A DNA stretch of 64,000 nucleotides from an uncultured Dorea sp. (GCA_900550865.1 URTM01000014.1:1-64000), one strand, 5' to 3'; shown: positions 51,729 through 61,360, counted from the stretch's first letter. Translations and numbers: made by a program. The notes: generated by a model not told the origin, from the sequence alone.

Positions 51729-52526
51729 ATGAAAGTTATTGTAATCGGACCAAGGGGAAAAATGGGAAAATTAATCACACAGGTGGCTGCCAGTCGTGAC
51801 GATATGGAACTCGTCGCCGGAATAGCACCAAAAGGACGCGACTATGTAGGAAAGGATCTTGGAACCGTCGCAATGACAGGCTCTGAACTTGGAGTACCTG
51901 TAACAGATGATCTGGAAAGCGTGATCGACTCCTGTGATGTCATCATTGATTTTTCAACAAAAGAAATGGCTATGGAAGTCCTGAATCTTGCCATTGCACA
52001 TAAGAAAGCACTGGTATGCGGTTCTACCGGATTCTCTGCCGACGAGATGAAACGATTTGAGGATGCTGGAAAGCAGATTCCGATGCTTTATGCCGCCAAT
52101 ACTTCCAAACTTGTCAATATTATGAACACGCTTCTGGAACTTGTAACTACAACGTTAAAAGATGAGATCGATATCGAGATTCTGGAAATGCATGATCATT
52201 GGAAGAAAGATGCTCCAAGTGGTACTTCCAAAGAAATGGGTGAGATCATGGCACATGCTCTTGGCAAAGAACTAAGCGACATCGCGGTCTATGGACGCGA
52301 GGGCGAATCTCCTCGTGAACCTGGAACGATCGGTTATCATTCTCTCCGTGCAGGTAATATTCCAAGCAGCCATACGGTATTCTTCGGAGGCATGGGAGAA
52401 CGACTTGAAATCACACATCATTCCTATAACTGGGAATGCTTTGCAAGAGGCGCCTGCGACTGTGCAGCTTATCTTGATGGAAAAGATCCTGGATTCTATT
52501 CTATTAAAGATGTACTTGGGCTTTAA
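51729..52526 (+). CDS. dapB: 4-hydroxy-tetrahydrodipicolinate reductase
   Basis: Second committed step of the diaminopimelate/lysine pathway, NAD(P)H dependent. The 265 aa open with MKVIVIGPRGKMGKLIT, a variant of the usual GxxGxMG dinucleotide loop. The substrate motif EMHDHWKKDAPSGT and the C-terminal FFGGMGERLEITHHS are intact. ATG 51729 follows AAAGGAG. It is isolated from other dap genes in this window and ends in a bidirectional terminator shared with trxA. Confidence 0.96.
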   Translation: MKVIVIGPRGKMGKLITQVAASRDDMELVAGIAPKGRDYVGKDLGTVAMTGSELGVPVTDDLESVIDSCDVIIDFSTKEMAMEVLNLAIAHKKALVCGSTGFSADEMKRFEDAGKQIPMLYAANTSKLVNIMNTLLELVTTTLKDEIDIEILEMHDHWKKDAPSGTSKEMGEIMAHALGKELSDIAVYGREGESPREPGTIGYHSLRAGNIPSSHTVFFGGMGERLEITHHSYNWECFARGACDCAAYLDGKDPGFYSIKDVLGL

Positions 52527-52541
52527 TACTTTTGTATACAC

Positions 52542-52574
52542 AAAGCGGCTTCACCATTCGGTGAAGCCGCTCTA
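52542..52574. terminator. Bidirectional terminator between dapB and trxA
   Basis: Perfect 12-bp stem AGCGGCTTCACC / GGTGAAGCCGCT with loop ATTC (52544-52571). The tails are only mildly T-rich. Confidence 0.75.
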
Positions 52575-52627
52575 TTAATCTCCTTACTGCACACAGCTCT
52601 GCCAATTACAGTTTTCAGATTCAGATA

Positions 52628-52936
52628 TTATCCAACAAGTCCCTCAACTTCTTCTTTAGACATCACACCCATGTCTCTTTTCGCAACTTCTCCGTCCTTA
52701 AATACAAGGAATGTCGGAATGGACATTACACGGTACTGTCTTGCAAGTTCCGGTTCCTGATCTACATCAAGCTTGCATACTTTGATGTCTGTACGCTCTT
52801 CTGCGATCTCTTCCACCAGTGGTCCCATTGTCTGGCATGGTCCGCACCATGTTGCCCAGAAATCAACCAGTACCGGTACTTTTGATTCTAATACTTCTTC
52901 CTTAAAGTTATCTTTTGACAAATGTACAATTGCCAT
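52628..52936 (-). CDS. trxA: Thioredoxin (canonical WCGPC)
   Basis: General protein disulfide reductase of 102 aa. The active site FWATWCGPCQTMGP is canonical, and the cis-proline loop MSIPTFLVFKDGE is present. It begins MAIVHLSKDNFKEEVLESKV. It differs from the grd-cluster thioredoxin (CVPC), which suggests that this copy serves general redox metabolism. ATG 52936 follows AGAGAGGAAAT. Monocistronic, facing dapB across a shared terminator. Confidence 0.95.
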   Translation of the reverse strand: MAIVHLSKDNFKEEVLESKVPVLVDFWATWCGPCQTMGPLVEEIAEERTDIKVCKLDVDQEPELARQYRVMSIPTFLVFKDGEVAKRDMGVMSKEEVEGLVG

Positions 52937-53042
52937 ATCTATTTCCTCTCTTTCGTAATGACTGTTATCATGTAACTACATGCTTATTATAACCGATTCC
53001 CCAAAGTTATCCATATATATTCTATAAAATATTCTGAAAAAA

Positions 53043-53954
53043 TTATTCAACAATGATTTTATAGGTTGCTTCAAATTCCGCTCCCGCTTCCAGTGTATTT
53101 TCCCAGTCTCTGTCTTTTAATTCTCCGTCAAATATCTCACTGTCGCAGCGTCCGTACCATGGTTCAATGCATACAAACGGAGCCTGCTTTTTCGGAGGTG
53201 ACCAGATGCCTGCTAACGGCGCATCAAATTCTACTGCCAGATATTCCTTCTTCTGTGGATCCATAAGTGTTACTCTCTGAATCTGGTGGTCTTCGATCAC
53301 CAATGCATCTCCATCAAACAGATGTTCATCGATCGAGAGACATCCGTCTGCCAGCTTATATTCCTTCTTCTGCGTTGTAACGACGCCACCTTCTCCGAAT
53401 ACGGTATTCACCAGTGCTTCCGGTGCATTTCCCAGTCCGTCACGGAAGCCTAAGTAATATTCCGACTGCTTCTCACCTTCATGAATCGGACAAAAGAATG
53501 CAGGATGTGCACCAATCGCAAAATGCATCTGTGTATTATTTATGTTCTTAACTTTCCACATTACACTGACCGAAGCATCTTCCAGTCTGTATCCAATCTC
53601 CAGATGAAAGTGAAATGGATATACCTTATACGTCTCTTCTGTATCTTCCAGTGCAAACCATACTTCATCTGCACTCTGGCTTACCAGTGAAAACTCCATG
53701 TCTCTGGCAAATCCATGCTGGTTCATCGGATATTCTTTCCCCTCATGTCTGTAAACTTTATTCTTTACTCCTCCTACAAATGGGAATAATACCGGTGATG
53801 TACGTCCCCAGTATTTCGTATCTGCATTCCAGAGGTATTCCTGTCCTGTTGCTTTCTTTTTCAATGACCGGAGTTCCGCTCCGTGATAATTTACGATAAC
53901 TTCGATCTGATCATTTTCCATTTTAATCTGTTCTTGTTCTATATTTTTCTGCAT
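53043..53954 (-). CDS. Aldose 1-epimerase family protein (LacX-like)
   Basis: Predicted sugar mutarotase or hexose-phosphate epimerase-fold protein. From ATG 53954 it has 303 aa. GRTSPVLFPFVGG holds the conserved arginine, MNQHGFARDMEF a histidine, and AIGAHPAFFCPI the second histidine of the LacX branch; CIEPWYGRCDS near the end supplies the glutamate. Ten more codons are open upstream, but AAAGGTGAG lies just before 53954. The substrate is uncertain; it sits apart from any sugar-utilisation operon. It is upstream of trxA on the same strand. Confidence 0.85.
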   Translation of the reverse strand: MQKNIEQEQIKMENDQIEVIVNYHGAELRSLKKKATGQEYLWNADTKYWGRTSPVLFPFVGGVKNKVYRHEGKEYPMNQHGFARDMEFSLVSQSADEVWFALEDTEETYKVYPFHFHLEIGYRLEDASVSVMWKVKNINNTQMHFAIGAHPAFFCPIHEGEKQSEYYLGFRDGLGNAPEALVNTVFGEGGVVTTQKKEYKLADGCLSIDEHLFDGDALVIEDHQIQRVTLMDPQKKEYLAVEFDAPLAGIWSPPKKQAPFVCIEPWYGRCDSEIFDGELKDRDWENTLEAGAEFEATYKIIVE

Positions 53955-54028
53955 ATTCTGATTCTCACCTTTCTCCACTTTCATTTTTATTTTTGTTTCT
54001 TATTTTCTATTTCTTATTTCTATCTTTT

Positions 54029-54505
54029 TTATTTCTTTATCTCTTTTCCGTTCAATACAGCCGATACCAGACCGTCATGTCCGTCATAGATCAGCTTCAG
54101 GGAAAAGAACGGCACTTTCTCTACCAGCAGCCGGAGGAATATCTTGTCCCCTTCCCAGATGTTCAGTGATTCAATCTTATCGATATCCACCCATTCCAGT
54201 TCTCCTTCGTCACATGCAATCGGTTCTCCTTCGAATTCATCTGCAGTGAATAAATGCATGTATTCCGTCACACCATTTCCAGATACAAATGTAACGATTC
54301 CGCAGAACCGATAAGAAGTCAATGTATATCCTGTTTCTTCTTTTACTTCCCTTACAATGCATTCTTCCGGGCTTTCATCCGCCTCAAAATGTCCGCCGAC
54401 ACCGATCCATTTATCCTTATTCACATCATTCTTCTTCACGGTCCGGTGAAGCATCAGATATTTTCCATCTTTTTCTATATAACATAATGTACTGAGTCCT
54501 GTCAC
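54029..54505 (-). CDS. Nudix hydrolase (8-oxo-dGTPase MutT-like)
   Basis: Predicted nucleoside-triphosphate pyrophosphohydrolase, 158 aa. The Nudix box is complete: GGHFEADESPEECIVREVKE followed by ETGY, matching Gx5Ex7REUxEExGU. The family's WIGVGGH strand precedes it. The frame opens nine codons further upstream with ATG. However, an AGGAG ribosome site lies just before GTG 54505 (MTGLSTLCYIEKDGKYLML), which is the usual family start, so GTG is chosen. MutT-type 8-oxo-dGTP cleansing is likely but not proven. It overlaps nothing and precedes the epimerase gene on the same strand. Confidence 0.85.
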   Translation of the reverse strand: MTGLSTLCYIEKDGKYLMLHRTVKKNDVNKDKWIGVGGHFEADESPEECIVREVKEETGYTLTSYRFCGIVTFVSGNGVTEYMHLFTADEFEGEPIACDEGELEWVDIDKIESLNIWEGDKIFLRLLVEKVPFFSLKLIYDGHDGLVSAVLNGKEIKK

Positions 54506-54704
54506 ACTTTTCTCCTTTCTCTTACATATCATCCATTTCAGCCTTTCCTCTATACTCTGCCATCTACGTTTTTTTCATCATCATGATTTTGTAAATATGC
54601 AATGCTCCGAATATCTGCCTTTATTTTCTTACATGGATTATGATATGATAGATATCTACAATTATATGTATCATCATTATACGCTATACTACAGGAGAAT
54701 TGCA

Positions 54705-55607
54705 ATGAACCGTACGATAGAATACACAATTACAGAGGAAGACAACGGCCTTCGCATTGAACAGTTTTTAAGACGCAAAGGATATTCCGGACAGAATCTT
54801 GCTGAGATCAAGCGCATGCCCAAAAGTATTCTTGTCAATGGCGTGCATTATTATATGCGCCAGACACTGACCTCCGGAGATATTCTTCAGGTTATCATCT
54901 GCGAGACAAAATGTTCCGAGAAGATCCCGCCTGTTGAGATTCCACTGGATATCATTTATGAAGACGAGGACATTATCGTGATCAACAAGCCTGCCGGCAT
55001 GCCGATCCATCCGTCCATGAATAATTATTATAATTCACTTGCCAATGCACTCGCATGGTATTATCAGGAACATGGAAAACCTTTCATCTTCCGATGCTGC
55101 AACCGTCTGGACCGGGACACTTCCGGACTGACTGTCGTCTCCAAACATCTGGTCAGTGGAAGTATCCTTTCAACGATGACCAAGAACCGTGAAGTGCACC
55201 GGGAATATCTTGCCGTAGTAAAAGGAAGTGTCACCCCTCCGGCCGGAACAATCTGTGCTCCGCTTGCCAGAAAAGAAGGCACCATCATCGAACGCACGGT
55301 TGATTTTGAACACGGTGAGGAAGCCATCACTCATTACCAGCTTGTAAAAGAAGCCAACGGACACAGCCTGGTCTCTCTGAAGCTTGAAACCGGCCGGACA
55401 CATCAGATCCGTATCCACATGAAATATCTTGGTTTCCCGCTGATCGGGGATTACCTGTATAATCCGGATATGGAACACATGACCAGACAGGCACTGCACT
55501 CTCATCATATGGAATTCGCACATCCGATCACAGGAGAATGGATGTCATTTACGGCACCACTGCCTGCCGATATGGCAAACGTATTAGAGAATACTTCTGA
55601 CACATAG
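54705..55607 (+). CDS. RluA family pseudouridine synthase
   Basis: rRNA or tRNA pseudouridine synthase of 300 aa. An S4-like N-terminal RNA-binding region (MNRTIEYTITEEDNGLRIEQ, then FLRRKGYSGQ) precedes the catalytic domain. NKPAGMPIHPS and CCNRLDRDTSGLTVVSK carry the catalytic aspartate, and LETGRTHQIRIHMKYLGFPL is the RluA signature. The frame is open 36 codons upstream, but ATG 54705 is seven bases after GGAG. One of few plus-strand genes here; its end forms a shared terminator with the symporter gene. Confidence 0.93.
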   Translation: MNRTIEYTITEEDNGLRIEQFLRRKGYSGQNLAEIKRMPKSILVNGVHYYMRQTLTSGDILQVIICETKCSEKIPPVEIPLDIIYEDEDIIVINKPAGMPIHPSMNNYYNSLANALAWYYQEHGKPFIFRCCNRLDRDTSGLTVVSKHLVSGSILSTMTKNREVHREYLAVVKGSVTPPAGTICAPLARKEGTIIERTVDFEHGEEAITHYQLVKEANGHSLVSLKLETGRTHQIRIHMKYLGFPLIGDYLYNPDMEHMTRQALHSHHMEFAHPITGEWMSFTAPLPADMANVLENTSDT

Positions 55608-55633
55608 TCTCTTTCATACACATGGCAATAACC

Positions 55634-55692
55634 AAAAGAGCAATATACTATACCATACTGACATTTTCATGGTATAGCATACTGCTCTTTTA
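55634..55692. terminator. Bidirectional terminator between RluA-like and symporter genes
   Basis: Long imperfect stem AAAAGAGCAATATACTATAC paired with GTATAGCATACTGCTCTTTT, with T-runs at both ends. Confidence 0.8.
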
Positions 55693-55696
55693 TCAT

Positions 55697-57082
55697 TTAT
55701 TTTTTCGATTCTTCATATATCTTCAATTCATCCAGTGCCTGTCCTCCCATCAGATACAATGCACCGATATTGAAGATTGTCATCAGTCCGATTCCGACAT
55801 CTCCCAGGTCCCATACAAATGTATATGTTGCAATTCCACCAATGAACAGCATCACCAGCGCAAGCACTTTATACGCCGTCTGCCAGCACCATTTATCCCC
55901 GAACAGATATGCCACATTGCACCTTGCATAGAACAGGATTCCCAGAAATGTAGAAAAACTGAACAGGAATAAGGTTACTGCAATGAAAATCACGCCAAAT
56001 TCTCCCAGATGATACTTCATCGCCGTCTGTAAAAGGTCCATTCCTTCTTTTCCTGCCACCAGTTTTTCCGGTGCAAGCAGCATGATCATGGCCGTGCAGC
56101 TACAGATCACGATCGTATCTACAAATACTCCAAGAGCCTGCGTAAGTCCGGCTTTTACCGGTCTGTCACATTCTGCTGCCGCTGCCGCACATGGTGCAGA
56201 ACCAGAACCGGCTTCATTCGAGAACAGACCACGCTTTACTCCATTCATCAGCACTGCTCCGAATCCTCCGGCAGCTGCCTGACGGATTCCGAATGCCTCC
56301 TGGAAAATCCTTACAAATACTCCCGGAAGACTTCCGATATTCGTTACGATAATAAAGATTGTTATGCAGAAATAACATACAGCCATAAACGGAACCATCA
56401 TATCCAATACCTTCACTGTCGCATTCTTTCGAAGTACAATGATTGCCGCCAGGATTACAAGTACAATCGTTGTATAAAGCGGTGGAACAGAAAACGCATT
56501 TTCAAAAGAAGCCGCTACCGAATTGCTGATTACCTGACTGATTCCACACCAGCAAATCAGACCGGAGATTGCAAATAACACCGATACCAGTACATGTTTT
56601 TTCTTTTTCCTTGTCCTGCCTTCTACATAATCATGGATATAATATGCCGGTCCTCCGCGAAATCCTCCATACAGTGGATCTTTTTCCTTATGGATCTGTG
56701 CAAGCGTTGCCTCTACAAATGCCGTCGAAGAACCGATCAGTGCCGTCACCCACATCCAGAATATGGCTCCCGCACCTCCAGCTGATACCGCCGCAACTAC
56801 ACCGACCAGATTGCCCATGCCGACACGGGTTGCCGTCGATACGATCAGCGTCTGGAACGTAGACAGACTGTTCTTGTCATCCTTTTTCCCTGTCAGTGCC
56901 GCTACCATATCCGGGAACAACCGGATAGGAAGCATCCTTGTTCGAACCGTAAAGTAGATTCCCGCCGGAATCAGCAGTATGATCAGCAGTGAAATACCGA
57001 CACTTCCACTTCCCGGAAGCGGGATCTGAAATAAATCTCCCCACAAAAAACTATATACTCGTTCTATCAAATTCGCTATCAT
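55697..57082 (-). CDS. Sodium:alanine symporter family protein (AgcS/AlsT), copy 2
   Basis: Integral membrane Na+-coupled amino-acid carrier, 461 aa with about 10-11 hydrophobic segments. Family motifs are GMGNLVGVVAAVSAGGAGAI near residue 97, GGPAYYIHDYVEGR and LFSNEAGSGSAPCAAAAAEC, the last with AGSG where copy 1 has AGMG. Substrate specificity cannot be read out; alanine or glycine is usual. It sits between a hairpin terminator upstream and a bidirectional terminator downstream, so it is monocistronic. Sequence similarity to copy 1 (16.3 kb) is limited to family level. Confidence 0.9.
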   Translation of the reverse strand: MIANLIERVYSFLWGDLFQIPLPGSGSVGISLLIILLIPAGIYFTVRTRMLPIRLFPDMVAALTGKKDDKNSLSTFQTLIVSTATRVGMGNLVGVVAAVSAGGAGAIFWMWVTALIGSSTAFVEATLAQIHKEKDPLYGGFRGGPAYYIHDYVEGRTRKKKKHVLVSVLFAISGLICWCGISQVISNSVAASFENAFSVPPLYTTIVLVILAAIIVLRKNATVKVLDMMVPFMAVCYFCITIFIIVTNIGSLPGVFVRIFQEAFGIRQAAAGGFGAVLMNGVKRGLFSNEAGSGSAPCAAAAAECDRPVKAGLTQALGVFVDTIVICSCTAMIMLLAPEKLVAGKEGMDLLQTAMKYHLGEFGVIFIAVTLFLFSFSTFLGILFYARCNVAYLFGDKWCWQTAYKVLALVMLFIGGIATYTFVWDLGDVGIGLMTIFNIGALYLMGGQALDELKIYEESKK

Positions 57083-57105
57083 AGTATGAATGTCCTTTCA
57101 AAATC

Positions 57106-57140
57106 TCAGGACTTTAAAGCACTACACTTTAAAGTCCTGA
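57106..57140 (-). terminator. Perfect hairpin after the RelA-like gene
   Basis: 14-bp stem TCAGGACTTTAAAG / CTTTAAAGTCCTGA with a 7-nt loop. The tail on the minus strand is GATTTTGAAA. It probably terminates the signalling operon. Confidence 0.6.
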
Positions 57141-57180
57141 ACTATATCATACTATATTCTGTTATACATTGCAATCCTCT

Positions 57181-58179
57181 CTAATCAATCAGATCATTCT
57201 GGAATCTGGATAAGTGTTCGTAAGGCAGGATCAGACGTCCGCGGTAAAGTCCGCATCCGTCATTGATCAGACTGTTATTCACCGCCGAAAACATATTGAC
57301 ATCCAGATCTGCCAAATCCAGATTCAGCAGCTTTATTCCCCGTTCATAGGCCTCATCAAAATACAGGCATTCACCCTCCGGAATTGCATCTCTTCTTGCC
57401 CGCTCATGCTCCTGTTCTTTCTCATAACCAACATGATTAGCCGTACCGATCTCTGCTATATCATCCATCATTTTTGTCCGAAGCTGTACCTCCATATAAC
57501 ATCTGGAGCTGTTATCATAAAATGTAATATGCAAAGACTGATAATTATTCGAACTGTGACTGCAGATATAATCGCGGTAATATGGTTTCACTGATTCATT
57601 CAGAAGCGGTGATGTACTCTCCTTGATTCCCATGGCAGGTTCCGCACTGAATCCCTGCTCTTCCAGGAATCCCGGAAGGACATTCGCGATCTGATACAGA
57701 TACTTCCGTTCCTGTTCTTCTCTGTCCTCTTCACTGTTCAGGTGACATCTTGGAACAGAAATGATAATTCTATAAGCAATTAAATCTCTAAAGCAACTCA
57801 ATCGTTTCTTAAGTTCTGCTATACTCGGATATTTTCCATGTTCTTCATAATAATCATAGATGAATTCCACAACATATCCATTAAATTTTTCCTCCGCACG
57901 TATCAGCGATTTGATCCTTCCCTTGAATGTAAATGCCATAAATGGATATTCTTTCGCCATATATTTATAAAATTCTCTCATTTTCTGAGACTGCGCCGTC
58001 AGGAAATCATTATGTTCCAGTAATTCCTGAACCTGAAGAAGAAAATTACAGTGGATCATATCAATCTCATTTCCTGTTCTTTTCGCATCTTTTCTCAGAT
58101 CCTTAATATAATTGTGAAGAATCCGGAGTACGGTATCTCCGGAATACAGATAGTCATTTAATAATACCATCTCTGTCAC
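57181..58179 (-). CDS. RelA/SpoT synthetase-domain protein (small alarmone synthetase-like)
   Basis: Predicted (p)ppGpp or related alarmone synthetase, 332 aa, cytosolic. The synthetase pattern is recognisable: FKGRIKSLIRAEEKF (ATP-binding basic strand), SCFRDLIAYRIII (catalytic aspartate, as DLIAIR in Rel proteins), NYQSLHITF (substrate tyrosine/His) and CYMEVQLRTKMMDDIAEI (catalytic glutamate of the ExQxRT motif). There is no HD hydrolase domain. It is longer than ordinary ~220-aa small synthetases, with ~85 extra N-terminal helical residues and a ~60-residue tail. It starts 16 bp after the GGDEF-kinase gene, so the two are co-transcribed. Confidence 0.8.
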   Translation of the reverse strand: MTEMVLLNDYLYSGDTVLRILHNYIKDLRKDAKRTGNEIDMIHCNFLLQVQELLEHNDFLTAQSQKMREFYKYMAKEYPFMAFTFKGRIKSLIRAEEKFNGYVVEFIYDYYEEHGKYPSIAELKKRLSCFRDLIAYRIIISVPRCHLNSEEDREEQERKYLYQIANVLPGFLEEQGFSAEPAMGIKESTSPLLNESVKPYYRDYICSHSSNNYQSLHITFYDNSSRCYMEVQLRTKMMDDIAEIGTANHVGYEKEQEHERARRDAIPEGECLYFDEAYERGIKLLNLDLADLDVNMFSAVNNSLINDGCGLYRGRLILPYEHLSRFQNDLID

Positions 58180-58195
58180 CTTCCTCTTTTGTTTC

Positions 58196-61100
58196 TTATT
58201 TTTTCCTGTACTTCTGTAGTACGCGTACTAGTTTGCCAGAGTCTACCGGTTTTGATATATAATCATTCATTCCTGCATTCCTGCAGTCTTTTTCACTTTC
58301 TCTTGATGACTGTGCAGTCATTGCAATAACAGGAATCTCTTTTGCATCTGCTTTTTCTGATTTTCTGATTTCCTTTACTGCCTCCAGACCATCCATCACC
58401 GGCATCATAATATCCATCAGCACAATATCATAATATCCACATTCCGACTGTCCGAACTTTTCCAGTGCTTCCTTTCCATTCCATGCTTTTTCTACTTCAG
58501 CACCGGCATCTGTCAGATAAAATTCTGCAATCTCCATATTTATATCATTATCTTCTGTCAGAAGAACTCTCATTCCCGTCAGATCATCCTGTTCTCCATT
58601 CCCGTCCGTTTTCTTCTTACCGTTTTCTTCCTGCGCCAGTGCAAATCTAAGACGGAACGTGATCTCAGTGCCTTCTCCCGGAGTACTCTCTACCTGGATT
58701 TCTCCGTTCATCCTTTCGATCAAGCCTTTTACGATCGACATTCCAAGTCCGGTGCCTTTATACTTTGTTCTTGCATCTGCTTTTTCCTGTGTAAACGGCT
58801 GAAATAATTCATTTTCTATAAATTCTTTACTCATACCAATTCCGGTATCCACGATTTTAAATTCATAGACAACAATTTTCCCGTCACAGGATATCTCACT
58901 TGCATATGTATCAATTGTGCCATTCTTTTTGTTATATTTCACCGCATTGCTGAACAGGTTCATCATTATCCTCTGAAGCTGCAGCGTATCTCCTTTTAAC
59001 ATTGTATGCTGGATATTCGCTCTGTGCTTCCGGTGCGTAATTCCGGTCTCTTCCAACTGTCCCTGCATCAATACTGCAACTTCTTTCATAAGCTCTGCAA
59101 TATCAAATACTTCTTCGTGAACTTTCATATGACCAGATTCAATCTTACTCATATCCAGCACGTCATTGACCAGGTCGATCAGATGTCTTGTCGATATCTC
59201 AATTTTATCTACGTAATCTTTCAGTTTCTCCTGTTCGTTCCAGTTTTTCCGGATCATCTGTATCATTCCAAGAATCCCATTGATCGGGGTACGCAGATCA
59301 TGACTCATCCGGTTCAGGAATTCTGTCTTGGCTTTGCTGGCCAGATCAGCCTTTTCATAAGCAATCTGTAATTCCTCTTTTTCTTTCTGATCCTTTTCAT
59401 GAAATTCCGAAGTATTGCGGAACATAATAATTCCGCGGACTACCGTCTGTTCCCGCTCCTTTTCATTATCATAGATCATATCCTGAGACATCAGAACTGT
59501 CTTCTGTATCCATATCTCTTTTCCATTCTTGTTTCTTTCCTGATATTCTACCGTAACCTGTTTCTCACCGGCATAAAACCTGTCCAGAAGGCTTCCGGAC
59601 GTATCTACAATCCTGTACGTTTCCTGTGTATCTTCTGTAATATACTTCCGTCTCTCCCTGCAGTATGCATCATACGAACATGGAAGATCCGTCTTCAGAT
59701 CGAATGTCCTGTCTTCTTTCTTCTTATAATAAAATGTCCGTTCCAGGCAATCCTCTGTCAGATTCACAGTATGCAAAGCTTCTGCCGTCTCCAGAAGCGC
59801 TTCTACATAATTACTGTTTTCCAGAATAGACTGTTTCATCTGTTCATAATATTGCTCTAATTGTATTTTCTCATCTTCCAGCATCTGCTTCATATCATGA
59901 AATACTTCAAAGCCCACAATGAAATGATGCATCTCTCCGGTTGCCGTACTGTCCAGACGAAGGAATGTCATACGGCCTCTCAGAACATCTTCACCTCTCC
60001 GGCAGCAATATGGCAGTTCATATTTTGCTATTTTTTCTTCCATTTTCGAAAGTTTTGAGATGATCTTCGGAAGCTGCAGCTGTTCCCACATCTTTCTTCT
60101 GGACGAATCATCTGCCAGTTCCTGTACGATCTGTTCTACCGCGCCCGAATAACTTCCGTCATCCGCAAGAAAGAAATTAGAACTCGCCCTCAGGATCGAA
60201 TACTGATCCTGCATGGCGTCACAATACAGGCAGTCCGAAAAATGATATCCCTGTTGTTTGATTCCATCCAGGATCTGTATATGAAGTGCCCGGCGGTCTG
60301 CTGCTTCTTTCATCTTCGCCTGATTCTTATCTACATACATATTCTTATCCGCATACCGGAAAAGATCCCGCATCGTACATCCTTCGAAATCTGATGATAA
60401 TGCGTATCCCACCGCATAACTGATCGGCATCTCCGGATGCTCTCTGGAATATTCCGCAATCTCCGAACGGATTTTTTCTAATATATTCCGCACCTGCTCA
60501 TGATTTACGTCTTCAAGTACAGCGATGAACTCGTCTCCTCCGTCTCGTCCTGCAAAATATTCTTCCGGCAGGGCTTTTCTTAGCTGAACAGCAAATGACC
60601 GGATGTATTCATCTCCTTTTTCATGTCCGAGCCTGTTATTGATGATACGGAGATTATTCAGGTCAAATACGCACAAAGCCGTTGCTCCGTTCTCACCATC
60701 CGTCAGTTCTTCATCCAGGATTTCCTTACACCGGTTCTTGTTCGGAAGACCTGTTGCCTCATCCAGATACACTTTTTTCTTAAGCGCTTTATTCTGAGCT
60801 GCATACTTTACTGCTTTGACCAGTTCATATCCAAGCAGGCATATCAGACCAATAATGTCTGCAATAACAATCTTCTCCAGCCGGTCCAGTGCAGTCGCAT
60901 TCTTCTGCGAGTACTCTTCCGCAAGTCCTGTCGCCTCATCACAGATGCCGAAGAACTCGTCACTTTTTGCAATAATATCTGTATTCTCATATCCATTTTC
61001 CCGGACCAGAAGAATCTCTTTTTTCAGCTCCTGAAAGTATTTATCCAGTTTTTCCATCTTATTCTGAAAAGCCTTATCATCCAACCGGACCAGATTCAGC

Positions 61101-61360
61101 TTATCACTTCCATAACGAAGTCCTTCTATGATAGACGATACCGATTCGATCATCTCATCCTGTGGTTCTTTTGCATTCTCCAGTTTGATGATGCGCTGCG
61201 TTTTTCCACGCACCAGTCCTGCATAGTTCACGACCCGGGCCGTTCCCTGAATCCTGCTCACCAGAACCATGATCGTCAGAAACAGCGCGATCAGTATGAC
61301 CGTCAGGAGCATCATCAGTCCTCTTGTAATTTTTGAAATCTTTTTGTCTTTACTGCTCAT
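58196..61360 (-). CDS. GGDEF-domain hybrid sensor histidine kinase
   Basis: Membrane sensor of 1054 aa with this order: first TM helix (~15-38), extracytoplasmic helical part resembling PilJ-type (VVNYAGLVRGKTQRII), second TM (~168-188), GGDEF domain with intact GGDEF in GRDGGDEFIAVL (~200-355), a PAS-like middle region, HisKA with FLNRMSHDLRTPING, HATPase with GTGLGMSIVKGL, and a C-terminal receiver with LTEDNDINMEI and VLMDIMMPVMDG. It can thus combine c-di-GMP synthesis with phosphorelay. ATG 61360 (MSSKDKKISK) follows GGAGAAAGG; ATG 61378 with GGGG upstream is an alternative start adding six residues. It is followed by the RelA-like gene. Confidence 0.88.
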   Translation of the reverse strand: MSSKDKKISKITRGLMMLLTVILIALFLTIMVLVSRIQGTARVVNYAGLVRGKTQRIIKLENAKEPQDEMIESVSSIIEGLRYGSDKLNLVRLDDKAFQNKMEKLDKYFQELKKEILLVRENGYENTDIIAKSDEFFGICDEATGLAEEYSQKNATALDRLEKIVIADIIGLICLLGYELVKAVKYAAQNKALKKKVYLDEATGLPNKNRCKEILDEELTDGENGATALCVFDLNNLRIINNRLGHEKGDEYIRSFAVQLRKALPEEYFAGRDGGDEFIAVLEDVNHEQVRNILEKIRSEIAEYSREHPEMPISYAVGYALSSDFEGCTMRDLFRYADKNMYVDKNQAKMKEAADRRALHIQILDGIKQQGYHFSDCLYCDAMQDQYSILRASSNFFLADDGSYSGAVEQIVQELADDSSRRKMWEQLQLPKIISKLSKMEEKIAKYELPYCCRRGEDVLRGRMTFLRLDSTATGEMHHFIVGFEVFHDMKQMLEDEKIQLEQYYEQMKQSILENSNYVEALLETAEALHTVNLTEDCLERTFYYKKKEDRTFDLKTDLPCSYDAYCRERRKYITEDTQETYRIVDTSGSLLDRFYAGEKQVTVEYQERNKNGKEIWIQKTVLMSQDMIYDNEKEREQTVVRGIIMFRNTSEFHEKDQKEKEELQIAYEKADLASKAKTEFLNRMSHDLRTPINGILGMIQMIRKNWNEQEKLKDYVDKIEISTRHLIDLVNDVLDMSKIESGHMKVHEEVFDIAELMKEVAVLMQGQLEETGITHRKHRANIQHTMLKGDTLQLQRIMMNLFSNAVKYNKKNGTIDTYASEISCDGKIVVYEFKIVDTGIGMSKEFIENELFQPFTQEKADARTKYKGTGLGMSIVKGLIERMNGEIQVESTPGEGTEITFRLRFALAQEENGKKKTDGNGEQDDLTGMRVLLTEDNDINMEIAEFYLTDAGAEVEKAWNGKEALEKFGQSECGYYDIVLMDIMMPVMDGLEAVKEIRKSEKADAKEIPVIAMTAQSSRESEKDCRNAGMNDYISKPVDSGKLVRVLQKYRKK

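Noticed and set aside
55634..55692. Transposon terminal repeats at the similar AGAGCAGTAT hairpins (46501-46581 and 55634-55692)
   Set aside because: Both sit exactly between convergent genes with T-tails on each side, so they read as bidirectional terminators.
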